NCBI RefSeq assembly: GCF_037137075.1 | Contig: NZ_JBBBNV010000013.1 | Location: 1-64,000, forward strand | Length of the DNA: 64,000 nucleotides | Source: JBBBNV01 sp037137075 | GTDB lineage: Bacteria > Bacillota > Bacilli > Paenibacillales > NBRC-103111 | Reading direction: 5' to 3' | Shown: piece after piece, positions 33,798 to 42,163 of the stretch | Numbering within the stretch: the stretch's first letter is position 1 | Layout: each line of letters opens with the position of its first letter | Program-made: the position numbers and the translations under genes | Notes under the pieces: generated by a model | Told to the model about the DNA's origin: nothing | The model's database searches: none | Seen by the model: only the letters and a program-made list of their open reading frames with translations

Positions 33798-33839
33798 AAT
33801 CCCGGATACGCCCGTTTCTTGGGCCGTCCGGGATTTTTT
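33798..33839 (+). terminator. Terminator of the ECF operon
   Basis: Arms AATCCCGGA (33798-33806) and TCCGGGATT (33827-33835), inner GCCC/GGGC pairing, then TTTT. It is three bases after the fusion gene stop. Confidence 0.9.
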
Positions 33840-33903
33840 GTGCCTTTCTACGCGCTTAATAACCCAAGCCGTCTGCTAGATTCGGTCATATGTTAATAGT
33901 GTA

Positions 33904-33917
33904 GAAAGGAGGTGATT
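33904..33917 (+). promoter_or_regulatory. Near-perfect anti-Shine-Dalgarno complement
   Basis: GAAAGGAGGTGATT matches the complement of the 16S rRNA 3' end almost throughout and stands 7-9 bases before the ATG at 33922. This is one of the strongest ribosome sites in the window, so a translated gene is expected here. Confidence 0.75.
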
Positions 33918-33921
33918 CGCG

Positions 33922-34371
33922 ATGAAATTAACGAGGCCATCGGCATTCCCAAGCGCCCCGAAAGCGAGCATCCGTTCCAGAAAAAAAGTCAATGGCACCG
34001 CCAAAAGCCAAATTTCGCCGCTTACAACCCTATTTCCGCTCTTGAACCGTATCTGTTTCCGACGCCGGGGGTTGTGCTACTGTATTCGGTTTATTCCTAC
34101 CGGCGCTCCCCGTCCGGCTCTGCGTCTGCTGCGGCTCCTTCGGTCCGTGCTTCTGAACCGCATCATTTTTTTCTGCGTCGTTCGTGCCATCCGCTTGGAA
34201 TCCGCTCTCCGCTTACGCCGCTGTCTTCGCCTGGCCGGTATATTCCTGCCGCTGCGTATCACCCCGCTCAGCCGGAGACGGGTACGGATTTGCATCGTAT
34301 TCCGCGGCCGGGCGATCGCCTGCGTAACACTGGTTCTATCGATAACCCGTGTGTGTCCACCGCTGCTTTAG
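33922..34371 (+). CDS. Uncharacterised gene of uncertain frame behind a very strong ribosome site
   Basis: The ATG at 33922 opens 149 codons ending at TAG 34371, with a terminator 72 bases later. The translation is unusually rich in Arg, Leu and Cys. A second frame (33912 to beyond the terminator) gives a more ordinary protein (DEINEAIGIPKRPESEHPF, Pro/Ser-rich middle, ERNNPYQ near the end) but lacks a usable start. An A7 run at 33981-33987 would, by a -1 slip, lead from the ATG frame into the second one. Which product is made is undecided; a spore-coat-like role would be a guess. Confidence 0.45.
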   Translation: MKLTRPSAFPSAPKASIRSRKKVNGTAKSQISPLTTLFPLLNRICFRRRGLCYCIRFIPTGAPRPALRLLRLLRSVLLNRIIFFCVVRAIRLESALRLRRCLRLAGIFLPLRITPLSRRRVRICIVFRGRAIACVTLVLSITRVCPPLL

Positions 34372-34442
34372 CAGCACTGATTGAACGCAACAACCCTTAT
34401 CAGGAAACCTCTATTCATCCCCCTCCAACAACCTTATCGACT

Positions 34443-34477
34443 AGCCCCCGTTACACCCCGGGGGCTGTCTTTTTTTT
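34443..34477 (+). terminator. Rho-independent terminator
   Basis: Perfect 8-bp arms AGCCCCCG / CGGGGGCT, 8-base loop, then GTC and eight T. It ends the transcript of the uncertain gene at 33922. Confidence 0.92.
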
Positions 34478-34735
34478 CAGCTTCATCGGGAGACCGCAGC
34501 ATGACCAAAAAAGAAAGGCAAAAACGAAGCAGCGCAGAGCAGGTCTCTAGTAGGGGCGTCACCGAAGCGTTGCTGGCGCATCTTGGGCACGCCGTGCTGG
34601 TTACAGCGGCGGGAGTCTCGTCGGCAAGCCTCGCCGTGCGCAATGGCCTGTGCAAGCTTGAAATGGGGACCGGCTTGTGGTCGACCGACCGCCGTCCTGC
34701 AGCGAAACATCGCGCTGGGAGCTGCTTGCCGCCTG
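34478..34735. other. Gene-poor stretch with a copy of the dispersed repeat
   Basis: The interval between the terminator and the cls stop contains the third copy of the GGTCGACCGACCGCCGTC repeat (34676-34696). A frame beginning MTKKERQKRSS at 34501 runs into cls antisense sequence; its ribosome site is weak, so I do not call it a gene. Confidence 0.4.
34676..34696. repeat. Dispersed palindromic repeat, copy C
   Basis: Identical over 21 bp to copy B at 28236-28256, 6.4 kb away, in the same orientation. It contains the palindrome GGTCGACC. Confidence 0.7.
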
Positions 34736-36175
34736 TTACAGCAGCGGCGACAGCAGGCGGGCCACCATCTCCTTCGTACGCTGGACACGCCCTCTGTTCA
34801 CAAATTCATTGGTCCGCAGCTCCTTGCAATTCGCCTCGTCCATATTGTAATCCGATTCCAGACGCGCGATCTCCCTGTGGTCGAAGAGCACCGCATTCAG
34901 TTCAAAGTTGCTGAAAAAGCTTCGCATATCCATATTCGCTGTCCCGACGGAAGCCAGGACATCATCCACAAGAAGCACCTTGGCGTGAACAAAGCCCTGC
35001 TGGTATTGGAAAAACCGGACCCCCGCAAGCAGCAGTTCCTCTACATAAGACATGGAGGCCCAGAGCACCAGCCGGGAATCGGCAACCCCGGGAATAATAA
35101 TCCGAACGTCCACCCCGCTCAGCGCAGCCGTCTTCAAAGCCGTCATCACAGCCGGATCGGGTATGAAATACGGTGTCGTTATCCACACGCGCCGGTTCGC
35201 CGCCGCCACGGCGGCAAAAACCATCTCCAAAATCGGATCAGTCTGCAAATCCGGCCCGCTGGCAATAATCTGCACATGCCCTTTTCTCTTGCAGCTGTGC
35301 TCCGGGAAATACCGCGCATCCGTCACCCGCTGGCCGCACACAAAAAACCAGTCGGTCAGGAACGTTTGCTGCAGGTAATATACCCCGTCTCCCCTCAGCT
35401 CCAGGTGGGTATCCCGCCAATGGCCGAGCTTCGGATTCAGTCCCAAATACTCATCTCCGATATTGATGCCGCCCAAATAGCCGGTAACTCCGTCAACGAC
35501 GACAATTTTGCGGTGATTGCGATAATTAATCCGTTTATCGAACAACGCAATATGCGGAGGCAAAAAACAGTTCACCTCTACGCCGGCCTGACGGAGAGAC
35601 TGAATAGCCTTCGAGCTGAACTGATAGCTGCCGACCCCATCAAAAATAAGGCGCACCTCCACACCGGAACGCGCCTTTTTCATCATCAGATCCAGAAACC
35701 GTCTGCCGATTCCGTCCTCCCGTATCGTGTAATACGCCAGATGAATGTGCCGCCGCGCGCCCTCCATTGCAGCCAGAATCGCTGCAAAGGTTTCCTCGCC
35801 GTCCTTCAGCACTTTAACCTCGTTGCACGATGTAATTTGAGACGCCGGGATGCGATTCAGCAGGTTGAACAGTCTCGGTACCGAAGCCAGCCCGCTCCCG
35901 CCCATTTGCTCCGGGTCCTTGACCGGGTTGACATGGCGCGCCATTACACGGCGGATTTCTACCAGCATCCGGATTCCCTGCCGGCGCAGCTTGCGCCGCT
36001 GCGTGTACCGCTTGGCGATGAAATAATACAGCGCAAAGCCAAATAACGGAAACAAATACAGGATTACCAGCCAGGCAACCGCTTTGGCCGGATGCCTGTG
36101 TTCGGATACAAGCACAATCCCCATCTGCAAGAAAAAAAAGAGCAGTAAAATCACAAGCCAACTGATCCTCGTCAC
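34736..36175 (-). CDS. cls: Cardiolipin synthase (phospholipase D family)
   Basis: This 479-residue membrane enzyme joins two phosphatidylglycerols into cardiolipin. Two N-terminal helices (about 5-22 and 30-52) anchor it, and two HKD motifs supply the active-site histidines: NHRKIVVVDG (about 217) and HAKVLLVDD (about 395), each followed by the usual Gly-Gly-x-Asn or Gly-x-x-Asn. The GTG at 36175 keeps the first helix but has a poor ribosome site. It is monocistronic; the strand and spacing do not tie it to DUF421. Confidence 0.95.
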   Translation of the reverse strand: MTRISWLVILLLFFFLQMGIVLVSEHRHPAKAVAWLVILYLFPLFGFALYYFIAKRYTQRRKLRRQGIRMLVEIRRVMARHVNPVKDPEQMGGSGLASVPRLFNLLNRIPASQITSCNEVKVLKDGEETFAAILAAMEGARRHIHLAYYTIREDGIGRRFLDLMMKKARSGVEVRLIFDGVGSYQFSSKAIQSLRQAGVEVNCFLPPHIALFDKRINYRNHRKIVVVDGVTGYLGGINIGDEYLGLNPKLGHWRDTHLELRGDGVYYLQQTFLTDWFFVCGQRVTDARYFPEHSCKRKGHVQIIASGPDLQTDPILEMVFAAVAAANRRVWITTPYFIPDPAVMTALKTAALSGVDVRIIIPGVADSRLVLWASMSYVEELLLAGVRFFQYQQGFVHAKVLLVDDVLASVGTANMDMRSFFSNFELNAVLFDHREIARLESDYNMDEANCKELRTNEFVNRGRVQRTKEMVARLLSPLL

Positions 36176-36225
36176 CCCCCGAGAGGCTCATGCCGCCTAT
36201 ATCGCTGCCGTACGGCCCGGATTAG

Positions 36226-37086
36226 TCAGCCTTGGAGCAGGTGCTTTATATCCTCCAGCACCTGTTCCATCTGCGCAGCCGCAGTCTCATACATCGTTCT
36301 GGCCTTTTCATTCTCCGTCGTCAAGCCGAACAGGGTCAAATCGGCCTGGCATTTTTTCAAGGTGGCCTGCAGTACCTCCTTGTTCTGAGGCTGCGGCAGC
36401 TGCAGCTCATCATTATACAAATCGATGAACAGCTGTCCGTAACCATCCACCTGCCCCACAAATACGTTATCCAGCAGCACGCCCTGCTTCTCCAGCTCCG
36501 TTTGCAGCCACTGCCGGCTGAGGCCCAGCTCCACTAAAGAGCTGTCCATGAGCCGCCCGTCCATAATAACCGTGCGGGGGGCCGTCTTGGGAGCGACCTT
36601 GATGCCGAGATGCCTCGGCGTCAGCGGACGCGCCTCATTAACGAGCATCACATTAATTTCCCCGCTTGATTCCATGACTGCGAACTCAACGTCCGCAAGC
36701 TTGAATGCACTTTTTTTGCGGAGCTGCTCCATGAGCTCGTCAATGGTCAGCCGCATACTTTTCACATTGTCCTCCAGCACCTTGCCGTCCTGAATGAGTA
36801 CGGTTGCCTTGCCGTCTACAATATCCCGCACCTTCTTGCTTTTCATCGTCAGAAATTCAAATAACACGGACACAGCAACCCATACGGATAAAGCAACGAC
36901 ACCCAGATACCAGGTGGAATCCACCTGAACCGAAACATTAGCCGCCAGGTTCCCGATGGTAATCCCTGTGATGTACTCAAACAGCGATAGCTGTGATATT
37001 TGCCGCTTGCCCAGCACCTTCGTCATTACAAAAAGCACACAAACCGCCGCTAGTGTCCGTAGTGCTACCTCTGTCCATTCCGGCAC
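36226..37086 (-). CDS. DUF421 membrane protein fused to a C-terminal DUF1657-like domain
   Basis: This 286-residue protein has three N-terminal membrane helices and a cytoplasmic DUF421 domain with the signatures TKVLGKRQISQLSLFEY and EFLTMKSKK (YetF-like). The last 50 residues (QATLKKCQADLTLFGL onward) align with the stand-alone DUF1657 protein encoded divergently next door, sharing the TEN and AAQ positions. The GTG at 37086 has GAGGAGG 7 bases before it. DUF421 and DUF1657 genes occur together in spoVA-2mob operons linked to spore heat resistance and germination; a spore-membrane role here is inference. Confidence 0.85.
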   Translation of the reverse strand: MPEWTEVALRTLAAVCVLFVMTKVLGKRQISQLSLFEYITGITIGNLAANVSVQVDSTWYLGVVALSVWVAVSVLFEFLTMKSKKVRDIVDGKATVLIQDGKVLEDNVKSMRLTIDELMEQLRKKSAFKLADVEFAVMESSGEINVMLVNEARPLTPRHLGIKVAPKTAPRTVIMDGRLMDSSLVELGLSRQWLQTELEKQGVLLDNVFVGQVDGYGQLFIDLYNDELQLPQPQNKEVLQATLKKCQADLTLFGLTTENEKARTMYETAAAQMEQVLEDIKHLLQG

Positions 37087-37208
37087 TTGAAGCCCTCCTC
37101 TTTCCAACCGTAATTCGTTTGCTGTTTCAGTATTTGTCAAAAAGAGCAGGAATATGAACACATAGGTCATGCCATATTATAAGGGGTTAGTTGAAGGAGG
37201 TGAGGGAC

Positions 37209-37415
37209 ATGACCGTAGGATCTCAAGTCAAAACCTGCTTGGCTTCGTTAAAAAGCGCGCAGGCCAGTCTGGAGCAATTCGCCCTTGGCACAGAAAATCA
37301 AGAGGCTAAATCCTTGTTCGAGCAGGCTGCCCAAACAACGCAGCAGGTGGTTCAGCAAGTGGAAAGCCGCGTTCAGCAGCTTGAAAATGAGGAGCCGCAG
37401 TACAAGGGCTTTTAG
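37209..37415 (+). CDS. DUF1657 protein, spore-associated
   Basis: This 68-residue helical protein (MTVGSQVKTCLASLKSAQ, FALGTENQEAKSLFEQAA) belongs to DUF1657. GAAGGAGGTGAG stands 7 bases before the ATG at 37209. It is divergent from the DUF421 fusion whose C-terminal domain is its homologue. Known relatives are in spoVA-type sporulation operons; no enzymatic motif is visible. A strong terminator follows. Confidence 0.85.
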   Translation: MTVGSQVKTCLASLKSAQASLEQFALGTENQEAKSLFEQAAQTTQQVVQQVESRVQQLENEEPQYKGF

Positions 37416-37470
37416 CCAGCGCCCTCTCTCCATTTGGAGCCCTCGCTTCGAGGCCGCTCTCAAGCAAAAA

Positions 37471-37510
37471 CAAAATAACCGATTCGGCACAGGCCGAATC
37501 GGTTATTTTG
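37471..37510. terminator. Bidirectional terminator between DUF1657 and ssuA
   Basis: Perfect 18-bp arms (37471-37488, 37493-37510; core ACCGATTCGGC) with a 4-base loop and A-rich/T-rich outer ends. It serves the convergent genes on both sides. Confidence 0.93.
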
Positions 37511-37628
37511 TTTGACCGCCTCGTTCAGGGCCTGCTGATGCTTTTGCAGGCTCTTCCAAGCAGACACCCGGCTTCAAATAAGCCGGTCATCTGTGGCACC
37601 ATTCTCAAAGCCGGAAAGCCGGCTGTTA

Positions 37629-38696
37629 TTACTTCCGTTCTTTTTTCACTTCTTCCAGCAGGGACAAATCGATGAATTTGCTCAGGTCCAGCTCTTCCTT
37701 CTTCAGATCTTTAATATAGCCTGCGTCGATGGAAACCTTGGCCATATCTTCAATCGCCGACTTGCTGACTTCGGAGGTCAGCTTCAAGTGGGTCAGAGCC
37801 GCTTTGATCAGGTTAATTTCCATTCCTTTGCCGGACAAGCTTTTCAGCTGATGGTTGACCAGCTCATACGCCTTATCCGGGTTCTGCTGAATGAACTCGA
37901 TCCCCTGCAGGTTCGCTTCAATCGCTTTCTTCGCCAAATCCCGGTGCTCCTTCAGGAATTTGTCCCCGGCAACCAAAATAACCAGCGGGTAGTCTCCGTT
38001 GTTCGGCGGTACTTTATCCCATGGCACGATAACCTTCGCGATGCCTTCCTGCTCCATCTGGGTCGCCCATGGCTCAGGAATAAGCGTCGCATCAATTTCT
38101 TTCGTCCGCATCGTTGTCAGGGTATCCGCCGGAGCGCGCGCCACAATTTGTACGCCGCTCTTGTCTGTAGTGACCTTCAGCCCTTCCTGCTGCAAAAGCA
38201 GGCGCAAGGAAATTTCATTCGTGCTGCCCTTGGTCGGAATCGCGACCGTTTTGCCAACCAGGTCCTTCACGGAATTGATACCGGAATCTTTCCCGGCGAC
38301 AAGTACCGCGCCCCCGTTGTTAGAGCCGGAAATAACCCGGAAGTTCTTACTTTTAATAAACTGGTTCGTCGACGGCCCCGGACCAACGAAGCCGATATCG
38401 ATTTGCTCAGTAGCAATGGCCGTGGAGAAATCGGAGCCGTTGTCGAAGGCGGTTACTTCAATTTTGACATGTTCCCCAAACAGCTTCTGGAAATACCCGT
38501 TCTCCAGAGCGACATAGCCCGGAGCATGGGTCACGTTTTTGAAAATGCCAAGCTTCACCGTTACCGGCCCTTTGCTCTCAGCCGCCTTCTCACCGCCCTG
38601 CGCAGCCGTGGTCTGTGTCTTGTCTCCGCCGCAGGCTGCCAGCACAACGGTCACAAGCAGCAGCAGCGCCAAAATAAACGCAAATTTGGATTTCAT
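37629..38696 (-). CDS. ssuA: Substrate-binding lipoprotein of a sulfonate/nitrate-type ABC transporter (SsuA)
   Basis: This 355-residue lipoprotein has lipobox LAAC at Cys22. The SsuA/TauA/NrtA fold is indicated by KLGIFKNVTHAPGYVALENGYF and the GFVGPGPSTNQF segment. It captures aliphatic sulfonates or a related small anion outside the membrane. It is the last gene of an ssuB-ssuC-ssuA order; a short hairpin follows its stop (37609-37624). The exact substrate cannot be read from sequence. Confidence 0.85.
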   Translation of the reverse strand: MKSKFAFILALLLLVTVVLAACGGDKTQTTAAQGGEKAAESKGPVTVKLGIFKNVTHAPGYVALENGYFQKLFGEHVKIEVTAFDNGSDFSTAIATEQIDIGFVGPGPSTNQFIKSKNFRVISGSNNGGAVLVAGKDSGINSVKDLVGKTVAIPTKGSTNEISLRLLLQQEGLKVTTDKSGVQIVARAPADTLTTMRTKEIDATLIPEPWATQMEQEGIAKVIVPWDKVPPNNGDYPLVILVAGDKFLKEHRDLAKKAIEANLQGIEFIQQNPDKAYELVNHQLKSLSGKGMEINLIKAALTHLKLTSEVSKSAIEDMAKVSIDAGYIKDLKKEELDLSKFIDLSLLEEVKKERK

Positions 38697-38725
38697 CTGA
38701 ACCTCTCCCTTTTCAACCTTTGTTT

Positions 38726-39490
38726 TTATGGTTCATGTTTCTTTAACCCGTAGCGAACAAGCAGCTTGTCCTCCAGCTTCTTGAAGCAGAAATGGTCGGA
38801 CAGTGTGCCGAGCACCGCGATGATAATGACGATACAGAGCATTTGTGCGGTGTCTCCCAGATTGCGTCCATCCTGCAGCAGCTGCCCCAGGCCCACGCCT
38901 TTGGCAATCAGCTCCCCGGCCACGAGCGCCCGCCAGGCGAAAGCCCAGGCTACCCGCACGCCGTTCATCATATGAGGGAAGGCTGCCGGAACCATGACCT
39001 GGGAAAACATGCGCCAGCCCGTTCCTGTTCCCATTGTTTGCGCGGCTTTGATGTATAGTGGAGGAATATTGATAATACCGGTCCGGCTGGACATGGCCAT
39101 CGTCCATGTCGCGCCCAGCGTAGTGATGAATATAACCGAGGTGTCATTGAGGCCGAACCAGATGATAGCAAACGGCAGCCAGGCGATACTTGGAATGGTC
39201 TGCAGTGCGACCACCAGGAAGCCCAGCGTCTCATCCAGCACACGCGAACGGGCAAACAGGAAGCCGAGCACAGTTCCAGCCGAGATCGAAATAACAAAGG
39301 AAATGAGCAAGCGCTTGATGCTCTGCAGCGTCGCCTCCAGCAGCTGGCCTTCGGTAAAGCCGTCCTTAAATGCTTGCAGCGTTTGGAGCAGGGACGGGAA
39401 CTTCCAGCCCCAATCGAATATTCTATATCCCGCCTCCCAAGCTATCAGTAGCAGAATGATGAACAGGGTTCGTCTTAAGGCTGTACTCAT
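38726..39490 (-). CDS. ssuC: ABC permease of the sulfonate-type transporter (SsuC)
   Basis: This 254-residue permease has about six membrane helices and the inner-membrane EAA-type loop (YIKAAQTMGTGTGWRMFSQVMVP variant, about 140-165). The ATG at 39490 has AAAGGAGG 10 bases upstream and lies inside the end of ssuB (68-base overlap), ensuring coupled synthesis. Confidence 0.88.
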   Translation of the reverse strand: MSTALRRTLFIILLLIAWEAGYRIFDWGWKFPSLLQTLQAFKDGFTEGQLLEATLQSIKRLLISFVISISAGTVLGFLFARSRVLDETLGFLVVALQTIPSIAWLPFAIIWFGLNDTSVIFITTLGATWTMAMSSRTGIINIPPLYIKAAQTMGTGTGWRMFSQVMVPAAFPHMMNGVRVAWAFAWRALVAGELIAKGVGLGQLLQDGRNLGDTAQMLCIVIIIAVLGTLSDHFCFKKLEDKLLVRYGLKKHEP

Positions 39491-40262
39491 CGCCCATTTC
39501 CTCCTTTACCACTTTCTCCAGCTCATCGGCAAGCGCCTCCATAATTTGATTCTCCAGATGCATGAGGATGGAGTCCGCTTTGTCCCGGGGCCGAGCGGCT
39601 TGAACGAGGAATTCCTTTTTAATTTTGCCGGGGCGTGTCGACATCACCAGCACTCTATCGGACAAGGTGACCGCTTCCCGTATATTATGGGTGACGAATA
39701 AAATCGTTTTGCCGGTACGCATCCAAATTTCTTCCAAATCCTTGTGCAAAATAAGGCGGGTCTGTTCATCCAAAGCGGCAAACGGCTCATCCATCAGCAA
39801 AATTTGCGGGTCCATCGCCAGCGCCCGGGCAATCGCCGCCCGCTGCTTCATCCCGCCCGACAGCTCATGCGGATACCTGTCGGCGAATTTGCCGAGATGA
39901 ACCGCCTTGATCTGCTCCATGGCCAGCGCTTCGCGCTCTTTCCTCGGGACGCCGCGCTGTTTGAGCCCGAAGGCTACATTGTCCAGTACACTGAGCCACG
40001 GAAACAAGGCATGCTCCTGAAAAACGACGACCCGGTCAGGTCCCGGCGTTCTGGCCGGAGTTCCGTGAATTTGAATCGTGCCCTGCTTGGCTTGCTCCAG
40101 TCCCGCCACCAGATTAAGCAGGGTCGATTTGCCGCAGCCTGACGGGCCCAGCAGGGAGAGAAACTCTCCTTCTTTAATCGTTAATGAAACATCATCCAGC
40201 GCTTTATAGTTTTCACGTCCGCGCTGCTGAAACGTTTTGGTCACCTGATTTATATCAATCAT
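39423..40262 (-). CDS. ssuB: ABC ATPase of the sulfonate-type transporter (SsuB)
   Basis: This 279-residue ATPase has GPSGCGKSTLL (about 39-49), FQEHALFPWL, the signature LSGGMKQRAAIARAL (about 134) and LLMDEPFAALD. It energises SsuC/SsuA. It is first in the operon, with a strong promoter (40312-40339) and a palindrome at the start of transcription. Confidence 0.9.
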   Translation of the reverse strand: MIDINQVTKTFQQRGRENYKALDDVSLTIKEGEFLSLLGPSGCGKSTLLNLVAGLEQAKQGTIQIHGTPARTPGPDRVVVFQEHALFPWLSVLDNVAFGLKQRGVPRKEREALAMEQIKAVHLGKFADRYPHELSGGMKQRAAIARALAMDPQILLMDEPFAALDEQTRLILHKDLEEIWMRTGKTILFVTHNIREAVTLSDRVLVMSTRPGKIKKEFLVQAARPRDKADSILMHLENQIMEALADELEKVVKEEMGDEYSLKTNPVHHSATDSLGGGI

Positions 40263-40308
40263 GACGAAATCTCCTTTATACGCCCTTCCCTAATACCGAT
40301 TATACCTA

Positions 40309-40339
40309 CCTATTTTATAGGAATTATTTATTTTGTCAA
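40309..40339 (-). promoter_or_regulatory. Sigma-A promoter and palindrome of ssuBCA
   Basis: On the minus strand TTGACA (40334-40339), 16-base spacer, TAAAAT (40312-40317). CCTATTTTATAGG (40309-40321) is a palindrome covering the -10 box and could be an operator for a sulfur regulator; no named binding motif is matched with certainty. Confidence 0.75.
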
Positions 40340-40358
40340 TCGGTTTTTCGCGTGATTT

Positions 40359-41297
40359 TCAAGTTTTTGACATCGGTTCCGACAAATCAAACACCATTAA
40401 ATCCCGGCCCATCGTAATTGGACCGTCATAAATTTCCCGCATCCCCTGAATGTACGCCTGCTCCGCCCGCTCTTCGGCCTCAGGGGCAGGAATATGATGC
40501 GTCAGCACCAGGTGCTCTACTCCGGCATCGCGGGCGATTCTCGCCGCCTCCAAGGTGGTCGTATGATATTTGGCCGGATTGGACAGCGCCTGCGCCTGCT
40601 CCGGGTAACGGGCAATTAACGCATCCAGCCATGCTTTGTTATACGCTTCATGCACCAGAAGGCTGGCTCCGCTGCTGTGCTTCACCATGTTCTCTACAGG
40701 AATCGTATCTCCCGAGATGACAACGGACTTCCCGTTGTATTCGAATTTATACGCGACTGCAGGGTAAACAGGCCGATGATCCACCTCAAAGGCCGTGATC
40801 CGGATCCCGTCCTTGTCATATATTACACCTTCATTGCATTCAAAATAGTTAATCTTCGCCCCCTCTTCCGCGGACAAATTGTAGCTCACCCTCAGCTTCA
40901 CATCAAACTCGAAGGAATCCCGCATCCGCCCGATAATGTCCCGGGTCGTTTCCGGCCCGTACACATTCATGGGGCGGCTGCGCCCCTCGAAGACTCTCTC
41001 CGCCGTGACATGTGTCCGCCAGCTTGAAATAAACACATCGAAAAACCCGGCATTGTGGTCATAATGATGATGCGTGAACAGCACATCGGTAATCCGCTGC
41101 GGCATGACACCCGCCTTCACCATCTGGTCCACAACACCACCGCCGCAGTCCACCAAAAAGGCTTGATGTCCTGCCAGGACGATGACCCCGGGCTTGGCCC
41201 GGCCATAGAACGCGCGGGGCGTACCCGTGCCAAGCAGGATGACTTTCAAATCTCCGTGGAATTCTGGCTGCAAATGCTTCTGAAATTGAATATACAT
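40359..41297 (-). CDS. Metallo-beta-lactamase-fold hydrolase (RNase Z/sulfatase-like)
   Basis: This 312-residue protein has the metal site H76-x-H78-x-D80-H81 (THHHYDHNAG), GDT with the bridging Asp (about 205), and a late LTHHIP His. The opening LGTGTPRAFYGRAKPG resembles RNase Z and the MBL-type arylsulfatases. It sits directly upstream of ssuBCA on the same strand, so cleavage of a sulfur ester feeding that uptake system is possible, but the ssu genes have their own promoter and the substrate is unknown. Confidence 0.8.
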   Translation of the reverse strand: MYIQFQKHLQPEFHGDLKVILLGTGTPRAFYGRAKPGVIVLAGHQAFLVDCGGGVVDQMVKAGVMPQRITDVLFTHHHYDHNAGFFDVFISSWRTHVTAERVFEGRSRPMNVYGPETTRDIIGRMRDSFEFDVKLRVSYNLSAEEGAKINYFECNEGVIYDKDGIRITAFEVDHRPVYPAVAYKFEYNGKSVVISGDTIPVENMVKHSSGASLLVHEAYNKAWLDALIARYPEQAQALSNPAKYHTTTLEAARIARDAGVEHLVLTHHIPAPEAEERAEQAYIQGMREIYDGPITMGRDLMVFDLSEPMSKT

Positions 41298-41459
41298 GCT
41301 TTACCTCCCAAGATAAAGAGCTATTTTGTCGGATTTGCTCGGATAAGCCCGGCTGCTAGGTCAGATTCACGGCCCTGCTGTCATCATCCAACAGACGCGG
41401 CCCGTTTATCTGCTGAATAAGCGACTGTGTCATGAGCACTCTGCGATATGACGGCTTAT

Positions 41460-42146
41460 TCAGTACAATAACCGCGGGTTGAATAAAACAACGTGCTTTT
41501 TCTCATAGTGAATTAAGCCTTGATCCCGCCATTTGTTCAGTGTTTCTGTGACCGTTTGCCGGCTGCATCCGATAATCCCGGAAATCTCCTCGTGGCTCAC
41601 ATGCAGTTGAACATGGACGCCATCCTCCGCCTCGATTCCGAATTGCAACAAAAAGTTCGCCAGCCGCCAGGCCACCGGTCTGGAAATCAAGGCCTCTACA
41701 GCCTGCTGTGTAGCAAGCAGACGCTGTGCGCCGGTCACCGCAAAGGCATACAGCACCTCCGGCTGTGACTGGACAAGGCGTACGAAGCTGTCTGTGGGTA
41801 TCGAGACAATCTCACAATCGGAGATACACCGGGCATACCGCTGACGCCTTCGATCGGCCAGTACCTCCGCCGTACCAAACGCCTCCCCCTCATGGCGGAG
41901 AAACAGCGTAATGTGATGGCCCTCTTGAGCGGATTGCGAAATTTTGACAAGTCCCGACTGCACATAGTAAGCTTCGGCCGCTTCATCCTCTTCCCGGAAA
42001 ATAAACTCGTGCTTCCTGTAGCTCCGCAGTTGTCCGGCCTCCCTGAAAAAATGCGAAATAATCTGGCCCGCATCATAAGCCGTCTGGCCCTGGTGCATCC
42101 CCTCCGGTGCAGCATCCTCGCCGCGCCCCCCAAAGCGCTTCATCAT
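41460..42146 (-). CDS. Crp/Fnr-family transcription regulator
   Basis: This 228-residue protein has an N-terminal cyclic-nucleotide-binding fold (about 25-140; FIFREEDEAAEAYYVQSGLV) and a C-terminal winged helix (SHEEISGIIGCSRQTVTETLNKW, about 180-205). The Fnr cluster cysteines are missing, so it is not an iron-sulfur Fnr. The target is unknown; the adjacent MBL/ssu genes or itself are candidates, since a palindrome lies at its promoter. The start at 42146 (first of two ATG) follows GGGGATGA. Confidence 0.88.
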   Translation of the reverse strand: MMKRFGGRGEDAAPEGMHQGQTAYDAGQIISHFFREAGQLRSYRKHEFIFREEDEAAEAYYVQSGLVKISQSAQEGHHITLFLRHEGEAFGTAEVLADRRRQRYARCISDCEIVSIPTDSFVRLVQSQPEVLYAFAVTGAQRLLATQQAVEALISRPVAWRLANFLLQFGIEAEDGVHVQLHVSHEEISGIIGCSRQTVTETLNKWRDQGLIHYEKKHVVLFNPRLLY

Positions 42147-42163
42147 TCATCCCCGCCTCATTA

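Noticed and set aside
34501..34914. Frame beginning MTKKERQKRSS upstream of and antisense to cls
   Set aside because: Weak ribosome site, extends far into antisense cls sequence and contains a dispersed repeat.
34583..36046. 487-codon open frame opposite cardiolipin synthase
   Set aside because: It mirrors the cls codons; the minus strand carries both HKD motifs and membrane helices.
40263..40308. S-box or T-box leader before ssuBCA
   Set aside because: The leader between promoter and start codon is under 50 bases, too short for either.
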